Source of the DNA: Gloeophyllum trabeum ATCC 11539
Taxonomy: Eukaryota; Basidiomycota; Agaricomycetes; Gloeophyllales; Gloeophyllaceae
Assembly: GCF_000344685.1 (NCBI RefSeq)
Contig: NW_006920427.1
Coordinates: 89,297-153,296, forward strand
Length of the DNA: 64,000 nucleotides
Direction of reading: 5' to 3'
The stretch's first letter is position 1. Each line of letters opens with the position of its first letter. The translations under genes were made by a program, and so were the position numbers. Shown piece after piece: positions 1 through 11,427 of this stretch. Below the pieces are notes generated by a model. The model was not told where the DNA came from. It saw only the letters and a program-made list of their open reading frames with translations, and did not search any database.

Positions 1-644
1 CGACGTGCGGATCGTCACGCGCATCCCGACGCTCCGCGTGAGCGCGTCGAAGATGCGCAGCAGCGCCTTCGTCTGGTCCGTCGACCCGTTCTCGTAGATC
101 GACACGTACACGTTGTGGTACCCCAGCACGGCCGCGACGCGGAAGAGCGTCGCGAACAGGTCCGGGATGATGTCGAACGAGTTGTAGAGGTTGATGGCGA
201 AGAAGTATTTGTGCGTGTCCCCGGAGAGGTCGCGCCGCACGTTTTGGATGTTCAGCGGCATCGTGTCTTCTTGTAACGGGGAGAATCCGAGGCCGCCGAG
301 CCACGAGGAGCGCGAGGGCGCGTCGTATCCGATCAGAGGAGAGTACCGGTCCCGGGCTTGTTGGACGTAGAGTGGCTGGGAGTGTCGTGTGCATTCTTTA
401 GTGTAGCGGGGAGAGAGGGATGTGAGGAGGTCGAGGACTCGAGCTCTTTGCTCGATACTGGGTAGGGCGATCGAGTGGCGCGTTGTGCGGGATTGCTGGG
501 AAGGTCCGGCGGTACCTCGCCACGTCGGTGGTGCGGACTACAATGAACAGCGTCAGCACCGAAGGAAAGATGGTATCGTCTACATCCGCAGGAACATAAT
601 CATCGCAACGTCCTCAACCATACTTTGCGCATGACAGCCGCCAT
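1..644 (-). CDS. GT69 family (CAP59/CMT1-like) alpha-1,3-mannosyltransferase, partial
   Basis: N-terminal part of a Golgi-type glycosyltransferase of family 69, the family of Cryptococcus CAP59 and CMT1, which use GDP-mannose to build surface glycans. The gene runs off the left edge, so the downstream catalytic part is missing. The main exon reads from 537 down to 1 without a stop and contains the family's opening block: a KYFFAINLYNSFDIIPDLFA stretch, then VYVSIYENGSTDQTKALL. A 3' splice site (TTGTAG) ends at 538. The nearest upstream start giving the same frame is the ATG at 644-642, with a GTATGG donor at 623, but this gives no transmembrane anchor, so further 5' exons are possible. It is divergent from the SGNH gene that follows. 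Family call firm, start weak. Confidence 0.8.
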
Positions 645-1320
645 AACACTCTTGCGCGGTCGCTGGGCCTGCCTTTGTCCGCCCTCCTCGTCCAACGATC
701 CACTCTACGAGTGCCCACCTTAGGCCCAATCACTCGATACCTGCTGGGCTCGACTTCCCCAGCTCCGCCGCAACTCTCCTTACCGATGCCAGAGATTGAG
801 AATCATCAAGGAAGACTCACGTTCCACGAGAGAGACCGAGGCAGGAATATACCACATAGAAGTCCTATGAGGATGGCCAACGGTGTCGGTATTCGTTTTA
901 TCGAGTCCAATATTGATGCATTATTGCGCGCCTGACTGGCCTTCGGCGAGTGCATCATGCGGGACGTTTGCTCCTCAGGCGCGTCGAAGTCAAAGGGGAG
1001 GTTCGAGGGTCAGATTCCGAGAGGCGAGTTCACCAAGCCTTTTCCACAGCAGCTACGAGCCGGTCATGCAAGTCAACCAGCTTGCGCTCGTCGTCGCCGT
1101 CGTAAATGCAAGCTGCAAGCAGTAGGATCGTTCAGCGTTCGGTAATAGGCATTTTCGGCTAAAGCGAGAGCAAAAGGGGTAATCTCGCCAAGTTCCCACC
1201 GCTGTATACGCGCGCCACAACCTAAGTCCAACTCTTCTCGCTCGCCAGCGACGTAGCAGCGGTACCGACTTACGGTTTCGACTTGCGGCTTTACTTTTTC
1301 GTTTCTGGCGGCGTTGATTT
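645..1320. other. Intergenic region between divergent GT69 and SGNH genes
   Basis: About 680 bases between two divergently transcribed surface-glycan genes, presumably holding both promoters. Short ORFs on both strands show no recognisable protein. I see no clear TATA box, repeat or RNA gene. Confidence 0.4.
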
Positions 1321-3373
1321 ATGCAGCGACGCCCTGGAGGGAAGCTGCAGGCATTCATCAAACCGCCCGTTGAGCGTCCTCTGACGGGCATGGCTTCCGA
1401 CTCTGAAAAGGGCTCGCGGCTGAGCAGGAAGAGCTTCGGCGTGACGAACCGCATCTGGCTGATTGTATCCTTATTCCTGTTTATAATCCTATTCACTCGT
1501 TTAATCCAACACGCCGACCCCGACACCGCGTCCAGAGTCGATTTTTCGCAGCTCAGGCCGAAGAACTACCTCAACGGCTCGGAGGCACAGACACCGTTCG
1601 AGTTCTGTCCGACATATGGACCTGGGGATGCTTTATCTGCGAAGTATGGAGCGGTTACATTGGCGAAGACGCGCCTGCATCTTGGGTCGGGCGCTCGGAT
1701 ACAGCGTATCGTTCGGAGAGCCATGACCGGCCAGCCCATGACTGTTAGTGTGATTGGAGGATCCGGTGAGCGTCTGGTTACCTGCGATTACTACATAGGA
1801 CATCCTAGTCCTCGCATTTTTCTGGCCCACTCGTCGAGCGAGCATCTAGCTATGGGTGGCGGCGAAGCAAATCCGGCACGATAACTGGTTGCTCGCTGGC
1901 CGTGCGTGTCAGCGCAACCGCGCACCAAGGTCGCACATAGACTGACATATCGCGCGTCCAGTCTCAGCATGCCATGGAGCAGGCGATGATCCACTTGCAC
2001 CGCGCTGCTACCCATCCCGCTTCTTCCAATGGTGGAACAGCATCTTCCCCCACCCCGCCTCCGAACTCACCAACGGTGCTATGCGGAGGACGAACTCCGA
2101 CTACTTCGGTTACTGCAACGGACACCACATCCCCGACAACGTTGACCTTATCATCATCGAGCTCGATGTCGACGATGCTGTGTGAGTGTCCCATGTCCCC
2201 TAGATTCAAGGTGAAGTTGTTCTGACGACCCGGTAGCACCGAGCAATCGTTTGAGAATTTTGAGCTGCTCGTCCGGTCAATTCTCATGAGGCCGGACCAG
2301 CCTGGGATCATCATTCTCGGCCACTTCAGCCCGCAAACGCACCAGACTTATGCTTTTTCTGGCCCAGACCATTGGCATAACGTTGTCGCTCAATTCTACG
2401 ACGTACCACACATCAGGTCCGTCGTCCGGTGCCGCATGAACAGAAACGATTGCATCTAACTCGTTAACATTCACAGCACTAAACCCATACTATACCCAGA
2501 TTATATCGCCGACCCCACGTCTATTCAGAAGTACTATGCAGACCCTGTTCTCGCGAACCCAAGCGGGCACGAGCTTCTCGCGGATGTCCTCATTGCATAC
2601 CTGCAGACCCAAATCTGCAGTGCATGGAACGCAGGCACTGGTCGCTCGATCGACATCCTACCTGTCCTCGCAGGGGATGCGCCAAAGCAACCTACCGACG
2701 CCCGCGGGCTATTCGGCGGCATCGGCCAGCGCAAAGGGGCTGCAGCAGGCAGCGAGGATGTCTCCGACGGGAAGGTCGAGCTGGACCTGTCGAACGCCAT
2801 ATATTCGCAGATGCGTGTCCCACAGGCGCGGATCAACACCCGTACGAACGACGCGCACGCGTTCGAAGAGATCGCGCCATACTGTGTGTCCGCGAACGAC
2901 CTGATCAACCCGCTGCCGCCCTCGCTGTTCTATGGCTCAGGGTGGTACGCGCACCACCCGCCAACGGGCTCGAACTCGCTGCAGACGTCGGCGCATTATT
3001 GGTACTCGACGCTGCCGACAAGCAAGATCCGGATTCCGGTCAAAGTGGGCGCTGGGGATATCGGAGTATATTATCTCAGGGAGTCGCGTTCGGAGGTTGG
3101 CCAGGAGGGCAGCGCGGTCGAATGCTGGGTAGATGACAACTACGGCGGCGCGCGGGAGATTCGTAATGCAGCGGATATCGGCGAAGCCACCCCTACGTGA
3201 GTTCCTGTCCTCCCGTCATTGTGAGTTGCCGCTAACTGGGCGCTGTCTGTTCTAGACTGGAAATCATTGACCACTTCGTCACTCGTGGCTCGCATTACGT
3301 CGAATGCCGGTTAATGGGAGAGGAGGGTAGGAGCGTTCCTGCGTTCAAAATTATGGGCATATTCTCCACATGA
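1321..3373 (+). CDS. SGNH-hydrolase-like type II membrane protein (capsule-associated type)
   Basis: Predicted Golgi type II membrane protein with an SGNH (GDSL-like) esterase domain, a fungal family often named capsule-associated protein and expected to transfer or remove acetyl groups on glycans. A short basic cytosolic tail is followed by a membrane helix (IWLIVSLFLFIILF) and a lumenal domain. The nucleophile block GGSVSACHGAGDDP is split by an intron (1766-1961) and restored by splicing. The blocks NGAMRRTNSDYFGYCNGHH, LIIIELDVDD, IIILGHFSP and PDHWHN (candidate Asp-x-x-His of the catalytic dyad) follow. The last exon starts after the TTCTAG near 3255 and ends GIFST-stop. The ATG at 1390 is an alternative start. 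Domain call good; substrate and the acetyl-transfer versus esterase role are inferred. Confidence 0.8.
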
Positions 3374-3528
3374 TGTATCTTGTGCATATTATTTTCCTTG
3401 GTTCTCAAGCGTAGCAAAGTATGGCGCTGGACGATAGCGCATCTGTATAGTATGTCTATATGTCTGGATAGATTGGACAGTAATTCATGATCATGGGGTT
3501 GCTGTGGGCATCCTGTTGAATCCACACA
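3374..3528. other. 3' flank of SGNH gene
   Basis: Likely 3' untranslated region up to the MITE. No coding signal seen. Confidence 0.3.
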
Positions 3529-3556
3529 TTACAGCAATCGGCGAAACGATAGAGAA
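3529..3556 (+). repeat. Left terminal inverted repeat
   Basis: 28 nt, exactly reverse-complementary to 3741-3768; this count includes the TA duplication and one flanking base pair. Confidence 0.9.
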
Positions 3557-3765
3557 GCTTGGTATTTTCTGCACTCAGCAGCCGTTCCGCGGCTTACTTA
3601 TTAGAGTAGGGTATCACCAATTTTGCTCCGCTAATGCTGTGTCCTGATCAACAAGAGTGGTGAGTCGTGGTGCACTGTGGCCCCGAGTGGGGTATAATTA
3701 CCTTTCCGGGCTCGGCTGCCTGCGCGAAGAATTCTGAAAGTTCTCTATCGTTTCGCCGATTGCTG
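3532..3765. mobile_element. Short inverted-repeat element (MITE), TA target duplication
   Basis: A 234-bp non-coding element with identical 25-nt terminal inverted repeats beginning CAGCAATCGGCGAAACGATA, each flanked by a TA dinucleotide (3530-3531 and 3766-3767). Perfect termini, small size and no internal ORF fit a miniature inverted-repeat element mobilised by a Tc1/mariner-pogo type transposase. It lies about 160 bp after the SGNH stop codon. No transposase gene and no second copy were seen in this window. The identical repeats suggest a fairly recent insertion. Confidence 0.8.
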
Positions 3766-3768
3766 TAA
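3741..3768 (-). repeat. Right terminal inverted repeat
   Basis: Exact reverse complement of 3529-3556. Beyond it the flanks no longer match. Confidence 0.9.
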
Positions 3769-4659
3769 GCTCTTTGTTAAGTATTGCCCGTTATAGAAGT
3801 TGTCTTACCGAAAGTGGTATGTTCGACGGCATATGTCACCTCTTTTGGGATCTAGTCATATCGGAAATATACTTAAGGGACAGCTATCTTGTCCGGGACC
3901 TCCGTTCCCTCTTTTCCCTTCTCTACTCTACTTATGCGTGCGGACTGTGGGCTGGCCGCGAACTGCTGCTGAGCGTCCCCCTTCCTGGACCGTCACAATG
4001 AGAAGTAACTATAATACGAGCATTGCCATATAATAATGTTTCTACTCTAAAAAGACTCGATAATACTTTCTACGGCTGACAGTGCTGAACGCTCACCGGT
4101 ATCTCTGCGCTATCTTCCCTGGGAAGCAGATAGCAAGGATATCACCTTCATTTCAATGTGTTCTATGTTCTTCCATAGTAACATCATTAACATTGACAGA
4201 TGGGGACTCACAGGTGACTGATCTGAATCTGCATCAGTATTCGAGCCATTTAGAGGGGGGATTCCACCCTCCGCTATTAAAGACTTCACCAGGGAGTCAG
4301 ATGGCCGTTCCATCTGGAGTGTGTCGTTGTTGTCCAGAGTCGCCTTTTGCTCAGTATACGCTCGTTCCAGTGAAGCTCGAGCAACATCCTGAGAGGTACG
4401 TTGCCCCTGTGGCAATTGGTAGTGGCGTAACTCGTCCTCGGCCGGATCGGGGATTGCGCGAACAATCCGTGGGAACTTGGACGCGCATTGCCCTTTGTTG
4501 CTGCGCCGCCCGCAAGTACCGCTTCAAATTCCACCAGCAGTGCTCAGTGCAGGACACGACCATCTTAGCCTCTACGACTCTTCAGCTTCATTTCAAACGA
4601 CTTTCTCGTTTATTCGCTCTAGGTGCTTGGATATAACTGTATTCTAGCTTGACACGAAC
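3769..4659. other. Region without an assigned gene; possible minus-strand exon
   Basis: About 890 bases. The best coding-like stretch is on the minus strand from about 4500 down to 4110: a hydrophilic sequence containing SKFPRIVRAIPDPAEDELRH and later RASLERAYTEQKATLDNNDT, opened by an in-frame stop near 4525 so that a splice acceptor would be needed. I do not recognise it. Its codon use is not strongly biased and it may be a decayed or lineage-specific exon. A plus-strand ORF of 184 residues overlaps it and is not recognisable either. Confidence 0.25.
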
Positions 4660-6185
4660 ATGGACACCACACGACCTCCTCCGCCTCGAGGCGAGTATAC
4701 TGTGCATCCCGGGTGGCATTCCAAGTCTAATGTTAGCCGTGCAGGAAACCCTCCGCCTTATGCGTTTGTGAACCGCGTTTACCGGTCTAGCCTGAGGCCG
4801 GTGGTTATTGTCAGTAAGTATAGAATCCCTTGGATCAGAGATGGTTAGGGTGTAACGACTTATGGTGCAGTCGGCTTGTTATCGGGGATATGGACTCTTG
4901 TACAGTACGTATTCCACTTCCTAAGCTCTTAATATGCACTTACCCCGTCCTTTAGAGCGGTAGGTCTGTTCTAGGAGCTCTCAGTTAGCATTTACCCACA
5001 GGATCGCGCAGGTCAGCTTGTTCCGGGAGGTCAATGTCGACAAAGGTCGTAAGTACAGACGCATTCGCAAATTCGGGGGTTTGTGTCTTAGGCTGCCATT
5101 TCAGAGGGATTCCCAAAGCTCGGTGTATTCGCCATTGCACTCGGAGCGCTGTACCTTGTGGTAGCTTTAATTGAATTCTTCGGCGTCGGCGCAGCTGCTT
5201 TGGTAGGTCCTTTGTAGCTTTTCGCGTACAGCTGTCTTAACCATGAACACAGCAAAAAGCAGCGCTTGTCCGTATATACTCTTGGCTCTCTGTTGCCAGT
5301 GCACTCATCATAGTGGCCGGTGGCTTCCTACTCGTCATTGTGCACTTTGTCTTCAAGGTGTGCCTCCTGTCTATTTAGGTCGAGGATATGCCGCTCACTT
5401 CCGCACCAATAGAATGATATCATCACGGAATGCGTGAATTTATCCAAGGGCGATGAAGTGATAATCGTAAGCCCCATGGATATATCAAGCTGCTCGGCGC
5501 TGACGTTATGAATAAGCGAAATGGCATATGGGGTCCGTTTAGCAAGACCCAGCTTAGCGAGCAGGACGCCCAGAAATGTGAGTACGCGTCGCATCCACAA
5601 TGGTGTTCCCGCTCATCCATGGTCTGCAGTCTGCAACAACGCTTGGTCACACGACTCTTGGGGCGATATCATCGCGCTAATAATCGAGATTGGTAGGTGT
5701 CGATACATTTCCCACTCGCGACAATGCTGAACGGACTGTCCTGCGCAATAGTCCTCGCGGCACTATTCTGCAGCGTTGCCTTCGCCTTCTACCGCCAGCT
5801 AATCGACCCGACGAGCCCCGCCAACACCTCGCGCGCCCCGTCCAACCAGTACCGCGCCGCCGGCGCTGGCTACCCGCAGCACTATAACCCGCCGTACAAC
5901 GGTTCTATGCCGGACTTGGCATACAACGCACCGTACGGACAGTATGCGCCGCCCCCTGGCCCACCGCCGAATGCGCCGCCATATGACACGCACGGCCCGC
6001 CGGGGTATGGCGTCGGCATGGGCGATAGCAAGGTCGAGCTGGGCCCCGAGAAGGACGTGAAGGACGATCCGTTCGCGGACTTTGATGGGCCGAGTTTGAG
6101 CACGAGACGGACGGGCAGTCCCGAGGGAGAGCGGGACGTGACTAGCCGTCCCAGGCCCGGGGAGAGGGAGACGTTCAATGTTTAG
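4660..6185 (+). CDS. Tetraspan membrane protein with Pro/Tyr-rich cytosolic tail
   Basis: Unnamed fungal membrane protein assembled from about nine exons. The N-terminus is proline-rich (MDTTRPPPPRGEYTVHPGW). Four hydrophobic segments follow: VVIVIGLLSGIWTLVQ, GVFAIALGALYLVVALIEFF, the SVASALIIVAGGFLLVIVHF region and IIALIIEIVLAALFCSVAFA. Between the third and fourth lies an outer loop with two cysteines (TECVNLS and KFCNNAW). The tail after FYRQLIDP is rich in Pro, Tyr and Gly (YAPPPGPPPNAPP) and ends PGERETFNV. The layout resembles MARVEL/tetraspan proteins of the plasma membrane but lacks the tetraspanin CCG motif. Function unknown. The ATG at 4660 gives the conserved-looking start; introns are 45-100 nt. 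Confidence 0.75.
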
Positions 6186-6432
6186 ATGATGCTCGAAATG
6201 AGCTTGGGCGGTAGAATCCGGACTTGGTTGTAGGCGTTTCGCTATCATACGCACATGGACTGGTACTTGATATTCTAGTAGTCGACTACGTTTGGACTAC
6301 GTAGCATACTTGTTCTCAGCGAGAATACACTTGTATTTGTATGCTCTACAGCCGCGACGCGTTCGATCGCCGCGCGCGCGCTTCTCATTTGCCACGCTTC
6401 TCCTTTGCCACACTCGTCTCCTTCGCCACAAA

Positions 6433-7590
6433 ATGCCGTCACGCAAGGCGAAGACAGTGAAGGCACCCACTGCTCAGGCTAAACCTGCTGCAGAACCCGC
6501 TCCTTTCATCAGCGATCCTGACACACTTTCATTTCCATTCGCAGCTTATACAGGCCTAGTGGGCATACACACATCGCTGCTCGCCTTCACCGCTCTCTAT
6601 CTACCACGTTCCAGCTTGTACTTCCCTCAATCGCTTTATAATGCCTACTACCAAGTCCCCGATTACGTCCTTGGCCTACCAAAGAGCGACGTGGCCGGCA
6701 CGTCGGTGCTGGCGGTGCTGACTGCGAGCCCGGTGCAGACGCTGGCGTGGACCCTCGGCGGGGTCGCGCTGCTGCAGGCATGGTGGGGCGGGTATGTCCG
6801 CCAGTGGGCGCTCAGGAGTAGGGAGGAGGGCTCGCAGGGTGAGAGGAAGGCGCAAAGGCAGGAGTTGGAGAAGGATAAGGTTGCCGTGAGTGTTTCCTGA
6901 CGGCTGGCATTCGTGGGTGTTCGGTATTCACAGGATATTTGTAGGCGCTGAACCAGGCTTTCGTGACTACGGCGATTACTTCGGTGGTATTCTTTGCTGT
7001 TATTGTGTTGTTTGGGGCGCCATTGGCCAGGTGTGTACCCTGTAGCCGACGGTTTACCGGGTGCTGAATTCTGTATTTACAGCCATCTCCCGCATACATA
7101 CCTCCTGAGCCTCCTGCTCTCCTTCCTCGCCGTGTTTCCCGCTGCGTATACCCTAGGTATCCCTCTAGCACTCAGGTGGCCGACTTTCTCTTCGTGGCCG
7201 GAGCTCGACGAATCCCAATCAACCTTCGTGACCAGGATTCACTGGGTCCGTCTATTTGCCGAGCTATCGTAAGTACCCGTTATCTCTACGTCCTTGGTCT
7301 ACCGACTCCTCGGTTGTAGCCCGCGTTCGCCGGTCGAACGGGCACTGGTGTACCCAGCGGCAGGGACTGCTCTGGGCTGCTGGCTCGGTGCGATCCCCCT
7401 GGCGCTGGACTGGGATCGCAGTTGGCAGGCGTGGCCGCTGCCCCCGACATACGGCGCGCTGTTGGGGTACGTCCTTGGGTCGTTTGTTGCTATGGCTGCC
7501 AGCGCGGTCAAGTACTTTGCTGAGATGAACAGGCTGAATATTCGGCTTCGCGCTGAACGAGGCGTGAAGGAGGAGAGGAAGAAGAAGTAA
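6433..7590 (+). CDS. GPI11: GPI11/PIG-F, GPI ethanolamine phosphate transferase stabilising subunit
   Basis: ER membrane protein that partners the ethanolamine-phosphate transferases (GPI7/GPI13, PIG-G/PIG-O) late in glycosylphosphatidylinositol anchor synthesis. Four exons; introns begin after EKDKVA, GAPLA and near FAEL. Several hydrophobic helices are visible, and the last exon carries the PIG-F signature GCWLGAIPLALDWDRSWQAW followed by PPTYGALLGYVLGS. The protein starts MPSRKAKTVKAPTAQAKPAA and ends with a basic tail (ERGVKEERKKK). Start at 6433 chosen because it is the first ATG in the frame that leads to a short basic cytosolic head. It converges on the PHO13-like gene 200 bp downstream. 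Confidence 0.88.
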
Positions 7591-7794
7591 CCGAGTCACC
7601 CTATAATAAGGATTGTATAATGCTTTGCATTAATCTCTTGGAGACATTGGGCTCGTCTTGGACATGCTTCCTTGTGCTGTCATCTTGAACGTCACGAGCA
7701 GGGATGCCCTAGCCCAGTCTATTGTCTACACATCTACACCCTCTATACCCGTTTGTCTAATCATCTACAGAGTTCACATCTATACCTGCGCGAT

Positions 7795-8965
7795 CTATGC
7801 AAGGACGCGCAAGTCTCCGATAGAGCTTGTGACATAGTCGGGGACAATGGTGGATGCATTCGGGCCGGTGATGTCCTCGACGTGAGTGATACCTTCGAGA
7901 AAGAGAACTATAAAGGTACGTCGGAGGGACCAAAGGGAGCGGACAAACCTGTGAGTACCAACAGGGTCGAGACCCCGCCAGCCTGGCCGAAGAGGATATC
8001 CGTGTTGAGGCGGTCGCCGACCATGAGCGTCCGCTCGGGATCAAAATTGTGTCTGACGCAAAGCGGCACTCAGTCTTCAGCGTACAAATCACCTGCCACG
8101 CCGAACTTACTTGGCCTTAATACAGTCCAGCATCGTCTTCGCCGGTTTCCCGATGCTCAGTGGCTCTCTCCCACTTGCCGTCTTCAGCGGCGCACTGATC
8201 GCGCCCGCGCCGGGCAGCAAGCCGCCCTCACTGGGGTACGTGCTGTCGTCGTTCGTGACGAGGAACGTAACCTGCGGCTTCTGAAGGTACTGGAACGCCT
8301 TGGAGAGCTTGGTGTAGTTGATGGCCGTGTCCAGACCGCACAGGACGACGTCGACGGCGGGGTCGGGGGTGAAGTTAGAGAGGGAGAACGGCTCGAGGGT
8401 GTAGTCCGCAGGGTCCTTTCGTCCCGAGGGGTTATCTTGAGTTAGCAGCGAGAGCGCGGAGGAAGGACACTGACGGTTCCCCCAACATACGAGATGCCTT
8501 CCGCTGTCAGTTCTTGCTCGAGCCCTTCCATACCTACGACGTAGACTTTCTTGTCTTTAGGCAGCTTCATCACCGAGGAGATGTACACCGCAGACGCATA
8601 CGCCGATCCGAATATTTCGTCCTATGATTCATGATTACGGTTGGTGTATTGTGAACGGAAGCATAAGGACGAACGACGTGCGCTTCCACCCCCAACTTGT
8701 CGAACTTCTTCTTGTAACTCTGCCTCGACTTTGTCGCATTATTCGTTACGAACAGCACCGATTTCTCTATTCGCCTGCTTCAACATCACCCACTGAACTG
8801 GTAGCGATCGTACATACTGTGACTCCGCAGAATTTCCAGGACTTTCACCGCGCCATCGACAAGTCTGTCGCCATTCCACAATACTCCGTCGCAGTCGAAC
8901 ATCCATGTGTCATACTTGTCGAGAAGAGACTCGTAGTCTTCCTTGCTTGACAGCCGAGCGCTCAT
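7795..8965 (-). CDS. PHO13: 4-nitrophenylphosphatase / phosphoglycolate phosphatase (HAD family)
   Basis: Cytosolic HAD-superfamily phosphatase of the PHO13/PGP type, which removes toxic metabolic by-products such as 2-phosphoglycolate. Motif I is [18 protein letters not shown] (Asp nucleophile and Asp+2), motif [21 protein letters not shown], then [35 protein letters not shown], the lysine region [13 protein letters not shown] and motif [17 protein letters not shown] followed by [11 protein letters not shown]. About seven exons. The start [11 protein letters not shown] is at 8965-8963, with in-frame upstream sequence that looks like 5' leader. The end is [14 protein letters not shown]. All catalytic motifs are intact. 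Confidence 0.9.
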
Positions 8966-10618
8966 GATGGTCGAATACAACGAAATGCGACGCTCTGGCA
9001 CGGCTTGGGCACGGCGCTCCTCGGGGAAACTGCAATCGCACGTCTTCGTCTTCGTCGTTACGCCCAATATAGCTCGCATTTGCACGACTGCGCAGGATGA
9101 CTGCCATATCCCTCATAGTGCAAACGACACGGGAGAGTGATACTACCTCTATCTAGTCGGAAGCTAACTACATAGCGGCAGGCTTGTCCGCTTCGCCAAA
9201 CGCTGCCACAACATCTAGGGGACAAAGTTCCATCTGTTCTTCGCCTTCTTGCGGGTTTGATTCTGCTGCCGACGCTACTTCTCTGGAGTTATTGGCGATC
9301 TGACAGGCCTCATCAGACAAGCATATGCTCGGTGAACGCCTGAACACCCCTGATTTATACGACTTCATATAATGGAATGATAGTCCATCGTTTCGGCGCT
9401 AGGACCAAGGATTCGCAGGGGGGTCGGAACCCCAGACTCCAGACTTCGCCTTCGCCCTTCCCGACGTCTACGCTTGACAGCGATGCACAGGCGAAGGCAA
9501 TGGTCCTGATCAGTGTGTGGCGGCTGGATATCCGCCGACGCTCCTCATTCTTGTTTGTCTCTCCAAAATATTTAGGGCCATCATTCAAGCCGACTTCTTG
9601 AATGTCGTCGCCATCAGCGGCGTCGGACTGCGTGCGCACAGTGCAACAGCAAGCTAGTGACACTTTTCGCGGATACCAGCGACTATACTCTATTGAGAAG
9701 GTGAGATGCAAGCTACCATGTACTAGCCTTCGATGACCGGCATTCGACTTGATCGGTGACTTACTTCTGGCCAACAAGTAATTGGAAATAATGGCCTATG
9801 CTTGCATTGCATCGAAGGTCATCTCCGTCGAGACCATCCAGTTCCTGAGACTCACCCGGCGAGCGCCTGTATCAGAATGTGCTTCCTCCCAATATGTGCT
9901 GAAGGAGATAACCATATTGAATCGGGAACCGCATTCTACAACCGATGTGGAATGGTCCAAGTTATCCATAACGCTCTGACTAGTAGCTGCCGGCCGTTCC
10001 CCTTACTCTCGCCTACTTGACATCTCCGTTCACACCGGGAAGAATGAGCAGGGCGCATCGATGCATGACCCCATACCGCCCGTCGACGTCTGCAACGCTT
10101 TCTGGAATGATGGTCGAGTTATGACGTCTTGTCAGGTCGCTTTTTGAATCTGGCAGGAAGCCATCGGTTTTTTATGGATCGCAATCGCACAACTTTCCCG
10201 GCGGAAAGGGAAGAAGGTCGTGCGCGGCACCACTTGGACGGCCTTCCACTGACCCCTGTACATCTGATAACCCCTCCGTGCCTTCCACGGAGAACTGCTC
10301 GAAGATACGTATCATCTTTCCTCCACATGCCGCTGGAGGTGCCAGGTATTGAACCAACCAGTTCTGGCTCCCGTTTCCAGATTGAATATATAACCCCTAG
10401 ATACGGTCATCCCTCGAGTCGCACCTGGAAGACTCGAACAGCGGCTAAAAGCCTACTAGCCAGCATTATTCGAGTGAAGATCATAATTAAACCTGCGGCT
10501 TCAGAGGTGCGTCCTCGAGCCCTATGTATGTGCAACATGAATCTTCCTCTTCTCTGCATGTCAGCTGCCTGTCACCGGAAGATCGTACGTCGTTTCAGCC
10601 ACTTGCGCGGTCGTTCTC

Positions 10619-10626
10619 TATAAAAG
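10619..10626 (+). promoter_or_regulatory. TATA box (TATAAAAG), possible promoter of unassigned gene
   Basis: A perfect TATAAAAG lies about 70 bp before the coding-like plus-strand stretch beginning near 10690. No suitable ATG lies between the two, so the link is tentative. Confidence 0.3.
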
Positions 10627-10689
10627 GCACATATTCTTGGTTTTGATATTACAAAGACATAGAGATCGCTGTCGAGGCGGAGGAACACG

Positions 10690-11427
10690 GTGATTGCAGG
10701 CGGCCCCTCGGCCGGCAACCTAGGGGCCTACGTACCTGCGGGAAGTTTATACGGTGAGCTTCGAATCCCCGTGTCAGGGCAGGTTATATTTACTGTATCG
10801 GTACCTTCCATGCGCCACAATCATGGAGGGTCTGCACCCGTACACGTTCCGGTATGCCAGATTATCATGTTGGACGCTGTCACTTTAGACCTTGCAGACG
10901 GTACTAGGTGGCTCTTCAGATCTTGCTGACGGTCTACCTCTTATTTTGCGCGGCTTGCTCGGATAGCCTTGTCTTTTCGAGTCTATTCATCCCGGGTATC
11001 CAGCGTGTTGGGCGACGTTACAAGAGGTATAATCAAAAGGATCGGAGACTGCATACTGCGACGCGGAAGACCCACCGTGGAACGTCTATCTCCGCCCGGC
11101 AACCATCTTGCGGAACTTCCAACACTGGAAAGCCATGAACGCCTCCGCAGCTTTAGAGCAGCAGGCCCTCATCAGCCGCGGGCGGACGTCTATTTCCGAC
11201 ATTCTAAGCGCAAAGTATAATGCAACCTTACTGCCGCTCGATCTGCCAGTGGTCGCGGCGGAAACTCGGACTTTGGTGAGTAGTTCGGCAACTACGTCTA
11301 TGACCGGTCTGCGATCATCGAGGACACAGAGTTAGGAGCTCAACATAATTCGGGTTCCACAACAAATAGCCAAGCAAGGATGGAGGAAGACCGAGCCACC
11401 ATGCAGTCGTCAGTGGACCCGCAAACG
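10690..11427 (+). CDS. Unassigned, probably spliced or degenerate gene
   Basis: Coding-like segments include AGGPSAGNLGAYVPAGSLYG, then after a gap DPPWNVYLRPATILRNFQHW and a following NASAALEQQALISRGRTSIS. A shift of frame near 11280 leads into FGNYVYDRSAIIEDTELG and ends QSSVDPQTYDTI-stop near 11440. Frame changes without obvious introns suggest either missed splice sites or decay. No family recognised and no function proposed. Confidence 0.25.

Noticed and set aside
4900..5010. 4-nt microexon (AGCG) in the tetraspan gene
   Set aside because: Inclusion shifts the frame; a single intron from the GTACGT donor to the CACAG before GATCGCG gives a clean LVQIAQVSLFREV.
10330..10380. Possible tRNA B box (GGTTCAATACC) on the minus strand
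   Set aside because: The T stem pairs poorly, no A box lies at the right distance and no acceptor stem or anticodon arm can be formed.
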